A DNA stretch of 64,000 nt. Origin: Tomocerus qinae (taxonomy: Eukaryota > Arthropoda > Collembola > Entomobryomorpha > Tomoceridae). The translations under genes and the position numbers were made by a program. Of the stretch, positions 1 through 21,988 are shown piece by piece. The notes beneath the pieces are model-generated. The model saw only the letters and a program-made list of their open reading frames with translations, did no database searches and was not told the DNA's origin. Every line of letters begins with the position of its first letter. Within the stretch, counting starts at the first letter, position 1. The stretch covers positions 23,424,201 through 23,488,200 of the forward strand of contig CM034548.1 of the NCBI GenBank assembly GCA_020055645.1, in the 5' to 3' direction.

Positions 1-1324
1 TAATTAAATGCTCCTTGGTATGCTTCAGTGAGTAATGTTTGATACGTACTGCAAGTATTTAGTTATATGAGAAATAAATATGAAATGGTTTATGTAAGAA
101 AACAAACGTTTTGTTTATTGCATTCATTTTATTTACTAAATATAAGCGTTGATTTAGATTCACAAATATCAGTTTGGTTTAAAAGCTTCTGTCGACATTT
201 AAGCTTTTTCACTTTTACCGTTAAATGTGACTGTGGGACGTTTTCATTGAATATACTACGTGCAAATAGTTTACTTTAGTTATCCAATGACGGCAATAAG
301 GAGTTACTATTGGCTTTAATTTCTTACGGTAGCATGAATAATTGAATATATTCATCAATCTATATATTATGTAGTTTATGCTATCGCTAATGTAAATATA
401 AACAAGCTGCTTGAAAATGACCGTTTCTCTCTGAATCCCTACTTAACTAATTAATACAGAAGTCCTTTTTTAAATTTCAAGTCACAAATTTCATATCCTT
501 TGTAGCCACACATTATCTTTTTTTCTTTGATAAAATTCAAATTTACATAATACAATTGTTAGAAAGTTTACATCTATTTTATTTTAACGGCCGTAATGTA
601 CTAGTAGATAGGTACTTAGAGTCCGGTTGAACTATGATCAGACAATACATGAATCTATCGACCCGTTACAAAACTACACAATTATCTCCTATCTTTTATG
701 TAGTCATATGATGATCCGATGTTTATCCATCTTAAAAGCTTGTTAAGTTGCAATATCAGTTCAAAATCAACGACTTGCTAAAGTGTTAGATTCGAGTGGT
801 CAAGTACGCTAAACGGGGAAGGTTGAATATATTAATTAACTTACAATTGAATAGTGTGAAGTGAAATCAAGTATAATACATTTGGTTACCTCCATACAGT
901 TATTAATTAGCACAAGAAAAGTTTTACAAATATTTTTCATGTTAATATTTGCTAACAATCCGAATTGATGTAATGCCGTCAGTGTCGTTCGTTTTTACCT
1001 ACGTACAAATTGTTTAATATACAACGTAACAATAAGAAAGTAATATTGCATGTCATATGATAATTAAGTAATACGATTCCAGTAACTACTTAAAAACACG
1101 TGCAAAGACAAATCATTTCCTTACAAGATTATCAACAATACGAAAATTTAGTAAAACCAAAATGTAGTTAAGGTTTTCGATTATTGGGCAAGTAGCATAT
1201 TAGATTATTAACTCCATTGTAGTAATAGTATGACATGAGATTTATGTATCCTAACGTAAATTTCTTTACTTGCTTACTTCATAAACTTCATTTGATTATT
1301 CACGCTTTCGTTCAATCTGTTCAA
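1..1324. other. non-coding 3' flank of the UBR gene
   Basis: AT-rich sequence with no exon-like open frame, recognisable RNA gene or repeat that I can support. It lies beyond the stop codon of the minus-strand UBR gene and probably holds its 3' UTR. Confidence 0.5.
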
Positions 1325-4300
1325 TTATAAATACTGCCATTCAGTTGTAACAATACTAGAGCTATGCTCCGTGACCCGAGCTATCTCTTCCGGAATAGCA
1401 TGCTGCAGCCATTTAAGACGATAGACATCATATTTTTCTTTGCTTAAAGTCATAGGGTTACCTCGACGAAGTCCTTGATCCGTTTCTCCGTACTCGTCCA
1501 AATAAGGAGGGGACATAAAACAACCTAATGATCAAAATATCCCCATTACTTTCTACCCAATGTAATATTTATTTAATACTCATTTCGTAGATTTGAGTAC
1601 AGACCTTTACTACGACCTCCGAGAAAGAACACTTTACATTCCCTTATACGAAGGAAAATACCGTTCCCACTACCGCAATAATAAGCATGATAAGTACATG
1701 CTCCAACTGACATCTGACCCAATTCTGACTGGCAGCAATAACTCTAAAAACGATTTTAAATACATTATTAATTATCATAACGATAAAATAAATTTATTTA
1801 AACAACAACTCTAAATTTTCCCACCTGTGAGCATAACATCATTCCACAGATGAGGCACATTGTTGGGGTCTTAGATTCGTGGTAATCGCAGTTCGCACAT
1901 GTAAAATACGAAACAGAGTTGATTAGCTCTGTATAATCCGCTGGTAGTGGAAAAAGTCGATCTGCCAATCGAGGGTATTTCACAACTAGCATTTTTGGCA
2001 TCGACACTGGAGGAGCTAAGTTTAAGTTTTTAATTGGCGTGTAGTTATCAGTCTCTTCAAGCATCTTAACAACTGAAGGGTGACTAGCCCACCTAAAAGC
2101 AAAACCAGTTTCAGTTTTATATATAGGAAAATTATTGTATTAACAATACATTTAAAAATATCAATAATAATTTTTGGCAACATACTTGTATGGCATTTGC
2201 CAGGCAAAAGGAGAATCGAACATGTCTTCGAAAGTATTTGGAAGGCCTAAATAAGCGACCAGATTGTCGAATGTATTTTCGGTTTGTTCTAAAGATTTCG
2301 GAGCTGGAACGGCAGTTAAATGCTCATAGAATTTAGCACAGCATCGTAAAAACGGAATCCTGAAAAACATTGAATGGCAACATTGCTTCGTAAGTGTACA
2401 TTTGTTCCTTTAATTAGCCATTGTAATTAAAGACAGACAAATAGTGTCCACGTACATGGATTCGCACACCGCTTTCCACACTCCTTCAAAATCCACATCA
2501 GCCCAGATGAAAGATTTCCCAACGCGACGCCAAACTTCGCTGATAATATGCACCTTTCGAGTGGTCGTATTTTCTCCAAAGGTGGGTTGAGATTCTGGAT
2601 CATCCGTGTCCATATTCATTTCCGCTTCAGCATCTCTAATGTAGCGCTGGAAGTCACCCGTGATCAAGACTTGGGTTATATGAAACATATAAACCAAACG
2701 CAGCAAATGAAAGTCCTACAAAGAATAAAGAATTTAAATGACATACTTCTCCTGTAAACTGCATTTGGAATAATTAAATATTATCTAAATCGTGACTTAC
2801 TCTCAAATTTCCATTAGGAATAGCCACATGAGCATAGTGACCATCTATCAGACGTTCACCCCAATAAAGGGATGAAATAGAAAACGTCAAAGACACGAGA
2901 AGGGTAAACGCATCCACTTCTAGTATCGATGGGAAGTCAAAAGGATTTTGCAGTAGAGTAACCAATAACTTTAGGAAGTGGGAACGAATATACTGAAAAT
3001 TAAACAATCTATTAAAAAAGGATACTTATCAATCAAAAAAATGAAAAAGTAAAATCGCTTACGGTTGCACTCCCTTCCTGAAATTGTTGAGTGATCACGG
3101 CACAACCTCGTACTAAATAACGCAAACTCAAAGTCTTTCTCTGAGGAACTTCGTCGCCAAAGAATATTAAATTTTGATCGCGATGAAAGGCTTCCATTGC
3201 AGAAATGGTAAAGGCCACAGCCTGCCAAACCATTATCGGCTGGCGATAATCTGCATTATGCGGCGAAACGTCTAATCCGATCTGTATAGAAAAATTATAA
3301 AAACGTTTTATTAAACAAATATTAAAATCTATCAAGAATAAGGTAAAATCTGATTACCGTGTAGACCATTTGCGTGAAAACGTTCATTAATTCCAAAAAT
3401 GTTGGCGAGTATGGCCCATCTTCCGATTCTTCACTTAACACAGTTGGAAACAATAATTCAAAATCATCACCATCTTCCTTCAATCTTTTTTTGAGCTCCG
3501 TATTACTTAAGGACTGCAACAGATGAAGACGTTTTAAATCCGCTCCCAGAAACGTCAAGTGCTCCTCCCCAGTTTGCATATATATAGGATTGCGATCCTT
3601 CATGTTAATTGCTGTTGTCTGTAATTAATTTCTCATTAATTTAGTTAATTAAGTTAATTAATTAATTAATTCAGTTTAAAAAATGCTGAATACCTTATTT
3701 TTCAGAAGAAGTTGCATTCCGTTAACAAAGACATCAAATGAACACCCTTCATCCAGAGAAAATATTCCATAGTTCATTATGGAGGGACTAGAAAGCGGAA
3801 GTACAGCGTTGTTGATGCAATCACATAACGGACACAAATATTCGTTTTTGTCCACATCGAAGCTTAGCGGGTGCCTCAATCTACAATTACCAGAATAATA
3901 GTCATAAATAGCAAATCGTCTAACATTGATATTTAATTACAACTTTGACGAAAATAATTATTTTAATAGAGTAATTTTATTACCTATAGGGACGTCTTCT
4001 TTCCTTCATTACAACTCCTTCGAAATGTTTTTCCCAACAGCTGACATGCATCACATGACCACAACACGAAACCATTGGGGCAGTCAATAAATCAGGAGCC
4101 AAAAATAATGGATCACGTTCTTGCAGAAATCTATTGTGGCTTTTGTTCTGGCACTGATTAAATAAATATATTAGCAAATTACATCACAATAACATTATTA
4201 AATGTGAGTAAAATTTATCAAATACCTCCACCAACAACTTGTCCCTATATTTGCTTTGTACAGTCGATCTTTGAATAAACGTTGCTAGTACAAAGGGTTT

Positions 4301-7300
4301 GTTGTCAGTATCAACTCTTCTTTCTTCTTGACAAAGGATACAAATTTGCCTATATAAATGCAATTGAACGTGAGCGGTGACTAATACAACTTCATAAAAT
4401 ATCTTTACAAAGTTTACATATTTCTTTAATCAACTATTGTGGACATACTTTTCTGGACCCAAGTGACTTGGAGATCTATTAGGACCCAGCGCAACGGAAA
4501 ACGAATTGGAAACTTCCATCGTTTCAGCGGTCAGATCAGACGTTGAATGACTTAAAGCTTTATCTTCTAAAATAGTAAAAACAGAATTAGTGCTCCATAT
4601 ATTAGTGGAAATTTCTGAATGAGTCATGAAACAATGGTAAGGTATAACGTTAAGGGTTATTTCAACTATTCTATTAAAGACAATATAAGGTTTTTCGAAA
4701 TGTACTACCTCCAACAAATAGTTCCCTATTTTTAGCCATAAAACTATTTTGCGCCTGTTGCATTTTCTCTAAATATCGCTTTTTGGCAGCTTCAGCCTTC
4801 GCTTTCTTCTCTCTGATCTCATCGTCATTGGTTTGCTGAACGTTAATGTCCATGTTATCAGCAGTGGAGACCATATCTTTGGGTTTAATGTAATTGTACT
4901 GCTGTCTGATCCATTTAATCATTTCGTGGTGTTGGGACAAGGAAGCATCTTTTAGCACCTCTTCAAGCAGTTTAAATAAATTCCACCGTTTGGCACATTC
5001 AGCAAATTGGAAAAAGTGTTCCTCTTCCTGTTCGCTCCGCGCAATTTCTTCATTCAACCCATGTCCAATTAAGTGGAGCACTTTTCTCATTTGCGAATCC
5101 GTGTAGCTGCGACTTTTTTTCTTAAGACATCTAACAAATGATAAATAATATAAACAATACTACTTGGCTACTCAAGTCACAATAAATTTTTAAATAAAAT
5201 ATTACGTCGAAGACTTACCTTTGAATTACGATTGTCATAAGATGAAGTAAAACATCTGACTTAAGTACGTTAACGACTAGGTTGAATGCAGGGGAAAAGA
5301 GGGGAAGTCTGGGTGGAGGGAAAACTTCTTTTTCTCCTTTAGCTTTTTTCCGCTCTCTTTGCTTTTCCTCCGCTTTCGACTGCTCTTCTCTGGTGTAGTG
5401 GTAATGGTACAAATCATACTCCTTGTAGAATTCTGACAAGACAAACATATTTCAGATTCAATTGCTTGTTACCATTTACATAACATACTTAATAAACAAA
5501 TAAATAACACACCAGGCTTGAGCTCATAAGTCCAACTAGCTCCTGTTAATTTTCTGAAAGTGGCCAACTCTTCAATAACAGTCTCTAAGCCAGTCTCATA
5601 ATTGACATTTTCAACCAAAGCTTTGTTTAAATTAGAATGGGTCATCGAATCAATACATAACTGCTGAATTATCTCTTTCTTGATACTATCCATTTTGGAA
5701 ACCTGGCAAAGTTAAATTAAGTTACGGGTCTGTTCTATTTCCCGGCCATTTAGGCTTCCAGTCATTTTATACAATTTTCTAGTTCAACATATTATCCGTT
5801 CTCAAGATACATTAGCCAAATTTCCCACTAACCATTGCCACGCCAGGTGTGTATCGTGCAGATACAATAGTTATTATCAATCCGAAAAATTCTTCCACTA
5901 GCACGATGGTGTATTTTAAAGTGTCGTCCTCAGGGGCTTGTGGAGGCTGAGAAGATTAAAAAATATCAGCTAACTTCTATCATTCCCAATTGAATTTAAT
6001 TTTTAGTATATTTTTTACCTTCTCGTCGAAATCCATTTCGGCCCATTGAAATAAACCAAATCTGTTTAGCAAATGCAATAGAAATTCATTGCTTTCAATT
6101 AGAGACGCGCCCATTTGGAGAGCAATTATGTCCTTGTCAAGCATGTCACTACGACATCTCACATTATGGTAGAAGTAAAGCTGATTCAGTAAAGAATAAC
6201 CGTTTCGTTTCCACATACCAGCGTGAACCTGCAAAACCATTAAATGCAATGTAAATATCTGTTCCAGTCTTTTAAATGTCACAATGAATATCAGAAATAC
6301 CTGCGAAATAAGAATCTGAGTTCGAAGAGCAGGTTCAATAATCAATTCTGGACACGGTTTCTTCGTAGTATCAAAGTCCCGAGAAAAGAAATCCAAACCA
6401 AAAGCTTCCAGATGCAAATGAAGTCCAGCTAACAGTCGTGTGAGCGGTAAGTGAACCGATACAGGCTGACAAGAAACGTCATACTCATAACAATTTGCAG
6501 AGTGGTTGGCCAGTTCACGCGTAACTGTTCTCAGATTGTCCAAGTCATAAATGGATCCAAGATTTGTCAGACATTCCCTAAACGAGTAATAGAATTGTAT
6601 TTATTTCATAATTAGTGGAACATTTAACGTACAAAAATAGGATGTAATTAGGGAAACATAAATAAATTTTAAGTTTATATAAATATCTATTTTGATTTAC
6701 CGATATATTCTTTTCAAGACGTCTTTGTCTGTTCCACACCACTCGAGTGTAAGAGATATAACAGGGGCTAATTTAATATGCAAGTTAAAGGCAGATTCCC
6801 ATTCAGGCTCATACTCCATATGCTGACCAGTTTGTCTTGTCACGGAATCCATTCCCTGTTTTGATTCAATTTTTAGTTAATATTAAAAATAATGGCATTC
6901 AATCACCAATGCATATTTTTACAGCTATTTAGAAATAATTTTCAACACGTACTTGCATATAAGAAAGCAGTAATATAAAATCTCGTATTCCGTTGCGAAA
7001 ATTTCTCTTTAACTTCTCCGTCCAAATAGTTGGAGGGCTGGTAAGAATATATTTGAGATCCAAGATAGCGAAATTTGTTCGTTTGAAAACGCCATTAGTC
7101 GTTCCACGGTCAAATTCAAGCTTCCGCTCTGTGATAAATATTTGATTGTTATTATTTAGACAAATTAAAAAGTAGAAGTAACTTTGTTAACACAAAAGTA
7201 GTTCATACCCGCATTAAGTTTCATTTCATACTCAGAAAGAACGGTTCTCATAATGGTCCATATCACATCGTGTTCTTCAATTAAAAAGTGCGCCACAGTT

Positions 7301-9028
7301 GGTACGGTGAATATTTGCACCGAAAGAGCCGTGACTGAGAATGCATGATCATGATCATCGCAAATAAACTCTTTCATTAAATCCGCGTAGTTCTTTGTGA
7401 AAATCTGCGACGCATAAAAATACGAAGTGACATTAGTCTTAAAGAAATAAAAGAAGAAGCGCAAAAATATCTTTACACTTACCCGTGCAAATTCCTTTTT
7501 CATTTCGTATTCCTTCAACATTCCAGTGATGACTAAATTATGCCACAAACCTCGAACTGCTTTCCATAATTGCGTGTCGCCTAACATTATCCCTTCAAGA
7601 ATAGAGGTTCTGGAAGAATCGCGAACATTACACTGCTTAACGACGTCACAAAAAATATATCTAAATCCACTTGAGTGAGTTAATAGTTCTTGCATCCATG
7701 CCAGTAGTCGCATTGCAAAAGTCTGATGAGCTACAACATGAGATTGCATTACAGACACTCGAAGAGCTTTACCACCATTTCGGGATGTTTGCCTTTCTAT
7801 TATTTGCTTAACCATATGACAGGACTGCAAAGAGAAATTTGATTGTAATTAAAACTTAGTGTAAATTATTACAATATAAAAATCTTAAAGACTTAATAAT
7901 ATTTACCTGAAAATTAGAGCACTTGACAATACTCCGACCTTCTCTGTCGATTATAGTTGCAAAGTCAACGGCATCCTTTTTAGAACATTCTACTGCTCGA
8001 GTTAATGTTTGAATAACAAGTTCAAAAGTATGAGTTTCATCGTTGTACAGAACTGTACAAAAAGCATCTACACTAGGCAGTTCTGATATAATGCTCATGT
8101 CTGTTTGAGTTAATTGCAGGGACGCAGGTAGGGAACAGTGCATTTCTGAGGTTAGCATTTCATAGCAATAACGTAAGACCACGTCGAAAAGTAATTTAGC
8201 ACGATTCATCACGGTAGCAGGTAAATTGTGACCCTTTTGAGAACTCTCATCAACATTTCTTTCCACTGGCTCGTGGATTTCACAGAACACATTGGTTTTC
8301 CAAGCTTCAGTATCCCCACAATCACAATAACCCCCACCCCCTGACGTTGATATTTTGTATCTAAACATAATTTACATAATTTAGAGAACAAATAATATTT
8401 GGATTATGAAATTAAAATAGAATTGCTACCTATGATGTCTGTGGTCAGAAGATTTAAAACAATCAACGCAGAGAACACACGTGGGGTCCATCCCACAGTC
8501 TCTACAACTGTATGTGGGCTCCCCTGCCTTAAAAACTCGGCCACATAAAGCAGGTGGGTCTTCAAATTTAGCCAGTTCCTATAATACAATTAAATATTAG
8601 AATTATTTTATCCCCCTCTACAAGTCTTTAAAATATTTTTTTCAGTTGCTCATTTCAACCTGGAAAAATCTTTCTGGATCTCTATTGCCGGACAAGAAAC
8701 GAACCAAGGGTTCAAACAGCATGACTTTAGCCTTGTCTTCATCATAGCTCATGCTCAAACAATTACACCCACGAGGAGGGCTGAATATTAGTGGCACTTT
8801 GGTTCGCCAATGTACTTTTAAATTTTCATCCTCAAATTCGTCATGTTCTAATTTGTATAACCATTCTTGAGCCACTTCTTCTGGTGTATCATTTAAAACA
8901 TTTCGCCCTATTGGGGCAGTCTCACAGATCGTTGTTGATATTGAAGGAAAGACCGTTGGTTCGTCGTCGGCTTCCTCTTCCCCTAAACGTTGGACCTCAT
9001 ACGGTGGACTGTCAGGAGGACTGTCCAT
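1325..9028 (-). CDS. UBR2: E3 ubiquitin-protein ligase, UBR1/UBR2 type (N-recognin)
   Basis: Family role: recognises N-degrons and ubiquitinates the protein with an E2 partner for proteasomal degradation. About 20 short-intron exons. The start is the ATG at 9028 ([12 protein letters not shown]), in good context; the in-frame codon upstream is TTG. Exons 8660-9028, 8430-8578 and 7907-8360 give the N-terminus, a UBR box ([14 protein letters not shown], then [12 protein letters not shown]) and a ClpS-like domain ([13 protein letters not shown]). A basic helical stretch lies near 4730-4830. The RING-H2 is spread over three exons: ICILCQEE (about 4340), [11 protein letters not shown] (exon 3984-4153) and LCPLCDC (about 3830). 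The C-terminal exons 2456-2715, 2186-2359, 1825-2092, 1605-1743 and 1325-1524 carry [23 protein letters not shown] and [13 protein letters not shown], matching the conserved end of UBR1/2. No frameshift was found in the exons I checked. UBR1 and UBR2 cannot be separated here, so the symbol is approximate. Some middle exon edges were not resolved. Confidence 0.95.
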
Positions 9029-11699
9029 TTTTGCTTGCAATTAGTAATTCCTACTCAAATCTAGAAAATAAAAAATATAAAATTATCTATATACTTACAA
9101 AAGTATTGGACTGCAAATATTAGTAATTAAATGCGTCTCAAAAATAATGTAAAAGAGTCAGGTATAGAAATTAATTGGAACCTATTTCGTATAAAATTCT
9201 TATGCAAGTCATGTCTAACCAATGTATTAGATACCTTAAAACGAAGCCCGAAAAAAGCACGAAAGAAACCATATTATTTGCTAATCTGTGTCAGAAAGTA
9301 AAGGAAGACAAATGAAAAGTCATTAAAGTTTTTAAACGGTAGGAATTCTGAAATACTTAATAAAATGGTAAAATATTGATAGCATAAAAGTTCATTCAAA
9401 TCAGTTTAGGTCTAACTTGCCCCGTTGACTATTTAATGAAATATGACCTTGGCTTGCAACAAATCAAAAGTAATCAATAAGTTCAATTTCAGTGTTAAAG
9501 TTTACATTACATTAGACGAATGACTGATAAGACTTAATAATAATGCGCAATCAATTAACACCTATCAATGTATGTAGATTTACTGTTATCGATTTGGTAA
9601 TTGCCTACAAGTCGCAATACTAAAGGAATCAAGTTTATATTATGTAAACGTCATGTGTAAACAAAATCAAACAATAACAGTGGAGTATGGTAAATGTAAT
9701 GACCTTATTTTAAGATAAGATTCAACATATTCAGCGAACAAAATTACTATTTAGTATTTTGCAATATTGTTTTACATTGATAATCCCGATCAAGACAGAA
9801 CAATGTAGTGTCTAGATCTGTCGGCCAGTGTCCGCAATTAATTCCTAGTTCATCAGCAGTTTTGTATTAAGTCTGTAACTCAATCAATTAATTGATTAAA
9901 CTTTCTTACCACTTTTCGGGACCCCAGAAGAAGAACGAATAAAATGATCTAGCAGCTATACGCAACAATGCATGAGCAGGCAATCAGCAATAAAACTGAC
10001 GCGATGACGTGACTTGAGAAAATCAATCAGATGATGACTGACGAAATATATTGGGATTAATTAGCTTGGTTAAGCCTTTGGTTCAAGAAACAAGATTTAC
10101 AGATGTTAAATCTTAATCAAATAAGCTCAAATGTTTTAAAATTGGTTTAACTGCGATGAGTTTTGTTTCGTCGGACAAAAATTCACATTTGGGTAAACAA
10201 AACACCAAATTTTTTAGTTCAGTTCAATCAGTCAGCCAAGATGATATAGGCTACCCTATTACATTATAATAATAATAATGTAATGTCAGTCAGTGAACCA
10301 CTGAGCCACTGCGTTGTATTTTGTACTGTCTGCACTCATACAGACCTGTGCTATTTATCGCGTCTCGGTTTGCTAACTAACACAGCATAGCACTTGCTAT
10401 TTTACTCCTCACTCCTTTCCTACAGCATAATTCTCATCTGGAGAAATTAAATCTTACCACTTTCTGATAACAAAGTATTCAGATTTCCTACCTAAAAAAG
10501 ATTTAGTCCTTTCTGCCACCTTTTTGGGTTCTCTTTCGCACATCTGACCATAGGATTACACCCAAGTGCAAACTACTAATGCTAGGTGGCGGATGGCGCT
10601 TATTTCTGTAGCCAGCAACTACATTTGTCAACTTCCTAAGACTGGCTTCTTGACTTGTTGAATTGAGGAACAGTTGAGTTGAGATGAGACTGAGACTTGG
10701 ACTTGGACTGGACTTTGAACTTTGATTGACTGTAAATCGGTCTTCTCTGGTAGTCAAGGCTGTTGTATGTATTGTATTGATAGGAGACATAAGGAGCAAA
10801 TGCCCCCCCCCCATTAAAACCACGGAAATGGAAATTTTTTCTCATAATACCAAAAATGTTTTGTCAGCATTTGTAAGCCACTTAAACATTTCTTAAACCA
10901 TCAATCATAATCATAATATAATATTTTTACAATAGCATGAAACAAATGAGTAATTTTAAAAATCGTAAAAGTTGACTTAACGACGAATAGAATTGGAATT
11001 ATATCGATTTCCGTCAGTTTTTTTCAGTTTTTCACCCACTTGCCCTTTTAGGGGAAAATTGTAACGTAATTAGTATAGCCTTGTCTGTAGCTGACATGTC
11101 CGTTCACATGTCAGCTTTCTACCTATCCATTGCATGACTGTGCACGAGAAATATAGGTCATGAAAAAGGCAAATTAGCAAAAAGGTACATTTTTGGTTGT
11201 TTTAAATTAAATTAAATGAATTGTAATTTGTATGTTATATGTAGTAAAATATATAGAAAATGGCAATATTATTTTATCATGTCAAAAGGAGTTTGTAACA
11301 ACCTCAAATTTAATCATAAATTCATAATACAGCTTAAAATGTAGCGAATGAGCGGATGCCATAGCAAAAAGACAAAAAGTAACCTTTTTCATACCCTGGA
11401 TGAATATAGCCAAATTTGCATTGATTTTTAGATTTAAAAAAATTTTTTTAACCCTCCCTCAGTCCCCTAGGGGGTATGACCAATTTTGATGTTTATGAAC
11501 TCGGCTTTTCTCTTTCCCTGTTGATTGTACCTACGAAATTGGAAGTATTGGAAAAATTGGAACAGTGTAGCTTGAACCGTTCGAATTGAAACTTGGAGTT
11601 TTTATTCTTTTCTGAGCATTTTCCAACATATGAGATAAAGACAGCCTTGAATAAACCCACGAAACAAACGGCGGGGGTTTGGTTCAACCTTTTGCAGTC
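9029..11699. other. intergenic, 5' side of UBR; leader intron and repeat remnant
   Basis: On the minus strand, CTAG at 9061-9064 and GTAAGTAT at 9091-9098 delimit a likely 38-nt intron in the UBR 5' leader. The rest is AT-rich, with a short AAT microsatellite near 10270. A stretch around 11430-11515 (GGGGGTATGACC, then GAACTCGGC) resembles 35310-35390 and looks like a remnant of the same dispersed repeat. I see no supported gene. Confidence 0.4.
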
Positions 11700-11889
11700 T
11701 TTCTGCCGTCTCTTTTCCTAGTCTCATCTCAGTCTGGCGGTAGTCTCACGCCACAGCTACAGTTCAATCCGAACGAAGAACGAAGTCCGAAGTAGTCAGT
11801 CAGGCAGTCAGAGTCAGTCAGTTGTCTCAATCCAATCACTCCGAACGAAGTCCGAGAAGTAGTCCGTCAGTTGTCAAGTATCTCATTCT
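11700..11889 (+). other. possible untranslated first exon of the acidic-repeat gene
   Basis: A less AT-rich block with repeated AGTCAGTCAG and CCGAACGAAGTCCG motifs ends at TCTG followed by a donor-like GTGAGA at 11890. A good acceptor (TTTTTTAG) precedes 12247, twelve bases before the ATG of the acidic-repeat protein. This fits a 5' UTR exon joined over a 357-nt intron. It is inference only, with no transcript evidence. Confidence 0.35.
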
Positions 11890-12258
11890 GGTGAGACGGT
11901 TAACAAATCAGTCAGTGCGGTACTCGGTGAATTACAGTGGCAGATTGACATTCGTTGTTCGTAAAATTACGGCAAAAAGGCAAAGGTTGAGGTTGAATAT
12001 TTATTTTATATATTAATTTAACAGCCATGATAATAGTATAACTATTTAATAACTTTCTGACTGTGACTTGTCGGTTATTTCTTTGATATATCTTTTTACT
12101 GATAATAATAGTTGATAGTGTTTTCATGTCGTAATGAAAATGCATGCGTTTAATTTTAGGTATATATACTATACTATATTTTATTAGATTTTATGACTGT
12201 ACTATGACTAATCACATTTTTCTAAATTTGATATTGATTTTTTTAGCTGTGCAACATC

Positions 12259-12848
12259 ATGTTGGGGCCTGGTAGCTGGGTAAACGTTGCAGACGCAAAT
12301 TCTGGAACGAAATGGGTGAAAGTGGTAATATTGTAGAATTTTCAAAATAAAAGCCAAAAGAAATACACATTTGACAAATCATATTTATTTGTATTGTATT
12401 TCAGCAACCGGACGAGGAGACAGAAGGTGAGGAGACTGAAACTGAGGAGGCTGAAACTGAGGAGGCTGAAACCGAGGAGGTTGAAACTGATGAGGCTGAA
12501 ACTGAGGAGGCTGAAACTGAGGAGGCTGAAACCGAGGAGGTTGAAACTGATGAGGCTGAAACTGAGGAGGCTGAAACTGTGGAGACTGTAACTAATTACG
12601 CAGTAGTGGAGCGTCCATTCATTGAAGAGGCCACTAATCGTCCAACAGAAAGTCCTCATGGCACTTCTTCCGTGAAAAAAACGATAAAGAAAGAAAAAAA
12701 AAGTGACGGAACAGAAATCATAACAATTACTACGGTTGAAACATACATTTTAAAAAAGAGTTGCAAAAACAAAACTAAACCAAAGAAAATTCCGTTTTAT
12801 CCTGCAAAAGGGTATTTCGTCGTTGGAAAGAATAACGAAGAAATATAA
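12259..12848 (+). CDS. acidic-repeat hypothetical protein, two exons
   Basis: I do not recognise the family. Exon 1 is 12259-12324 (starting MLGPGSWVNVAD) and ends at a GTAATA donor. Exon 2 is 12405-12848 after TATTTCAG. Both junctions are phase 0 and give 169 residues. Residues 25-80 are a Glu/Thr-rich array of five-residue units (EAETE, with EVETD variants). A short neutral linker with NYAVVERPF follows, then a strongly Lys-rich tail (SVKKTIKKEKK; KKSCKNKTKPKKIPF). The acidic front and basic tail suggest a charge-segregated, largely disordered protein. There is no signal peptide or membrane segment. A two-exon frame that stays open through the repeat and a non-repetitive tail argues for a real gene. 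It may be lineage-specific and fast-evolving. Function unknown. Confidence 0.6.
12426..12584 (+). repeat. coding minisatellite, 15-bp units
   Basis: Tandem 15-bp units of the type GAGGAGGCTGAAACT encode the E-A-E-T-E array. Variant units (AAACCGAGGAGG, AAACTGATGAGG) recur every four units, giving a 60-bp higher-order period. The period is a multiple of three, so copy-number changes keep the frame. Confidence 0.85.
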
Positions 12849-14361
12849 CGTATTATAAAATACAAAAGGAGCCAAAGTACCAATTATTATTTTTACTATT
12901 TTATCGTGCAATGCTTGCTATATAAGTAAGGGAACTATTAATTGTGATTTGAAATGCAAAAATCCACAAGGTTATTTGGCATATCTGCTCTGAGCTTTAA
13001 ATTAAGATTTAAGAATTAAAGTTAGAAAATCCATGCATGGAATAAGTTATCTGTCAAAAGGGTTAATTACTAAAAGTTTGTTCTTTAACTTGCATGTAGT
13101 ATAATCAAGGTTTTGAGTGAGAATCGAAGAGTGGGATCTTCCAATTTTCCTGGGAAAATAGGGTATCGAAATGGCTTAAATATAATAGTACAGGTCAAAA
13201 AAATGATTGATTCGATGCTATCGGAATAAAAGTATAAATTGTAAAAATATCATTCATCTGAGATAGATAGATGAAAACACTAATATGATACGAACGAGTT
13301 TGTTATATATACATATCAATAATGGCTACCTTAAGCAATTCGATTAAGTAAACAAACATATAATACTATAACTATATATGATATGTTTTTGTTGTAGGAT
13401 GAAAGGAAAAAAGTCAGAGCTTAAGGCCCAAACTTTACATTGTAACCTTATAATAATGGCATTCTAATTACCGTAAATATCATTCTTAACCTTTATTCAA
13501 GAATCGAACATTACTGTGTGGAAGTCCTTTGACTGACTGTATAATCTATCAATCTACCAATCTACCAATTTCGCCACGCAGTAATTTATTAGACGATAAT
13601 TGTTAACCAAAATAAAATTTGTGATTCGGATTTTGAAAGACAAAGTCAAAACACAGATCTAGTCTGTTAATGTACCAAATCGGCCACACTCTTTGTCTGG
13701 GAAATTTGGTAACTTTAGTTCTGTTCATCTTAGAAAGTCTTGTAATAGCTCTTTCGAAAGAGAACAGCCATTGTCCAGTATTTTTGACCTCTCTCGTGTT
13801 TTAGCAACCTCTCCTCACTTCTAGCCATTTCCTTTGACTTTCTGTTAACTTCTTTTGACCTCATTCGTTTCAATTCGACCTTTTGGGAAGTTTGACACCG
13901 GATTAATACTGTACACATGTGTTTTTACAATTCTATTTTAAGGCTGGGTTGGCCATTAAGGTTAAGGTTAGGTTTAGATTGGCTTTGCTTGCTCTTAGTA
14001 TTTTAATTAATAATATGCTAGTAAACTATTTTTGTACAATCGTTACCATCTTTTGTATATTTTTAAAATATTTTGTTATTTTTTGTGAACTTTTACATTA
14101 CAAATAAAGGAAATAAATACTTTTCACGGCTCTGGTAATTAGTGCTGTTTGTTACTTCGGCTCGGCATGCGAATATTGATACCATTGCATTCATACTTTA
14201 CTTACATCGATATATTTTATATAACTATAGCGTAGTGGCAGTCAAGATCAGGACTCAGGAACATCGAACAGTAACAACTTGACGTAACTTTTCGCCAATC
14301 ATTATCATATGGTCGCAAAGCCGCAACGGTTGCTGTTCTCCAATCCACTAAAAACACCAAA
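12849..14361. other. intergenic; includes 5' leader of aminotransferase copy 1
   Basis: No supported gene. The last 150 bases (about 14215-14361) align with the region just before copy 2 (about 22495-22642), sharing AGTCAAGATCAGGACTC and CGCCAATCATTAT. The duplication therefore includes the presumed 5' UTR and proximal promoter. Confidence 0.5.
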
Positions 14362-21933
<7,572 letters not shown>

Positions 21934-21988
21934 AAAACGCAAAGAATATGGGGAATTAATATGTAAACAATATATTGAAAATTGAAGC

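Noticed and set aside
10503-10845. Overlapping minus-strand open frames rich in Ser/Lys/Gln
   Set aside because: Low-complexity, no splice support or motif, and interrupted by a poly-G run.
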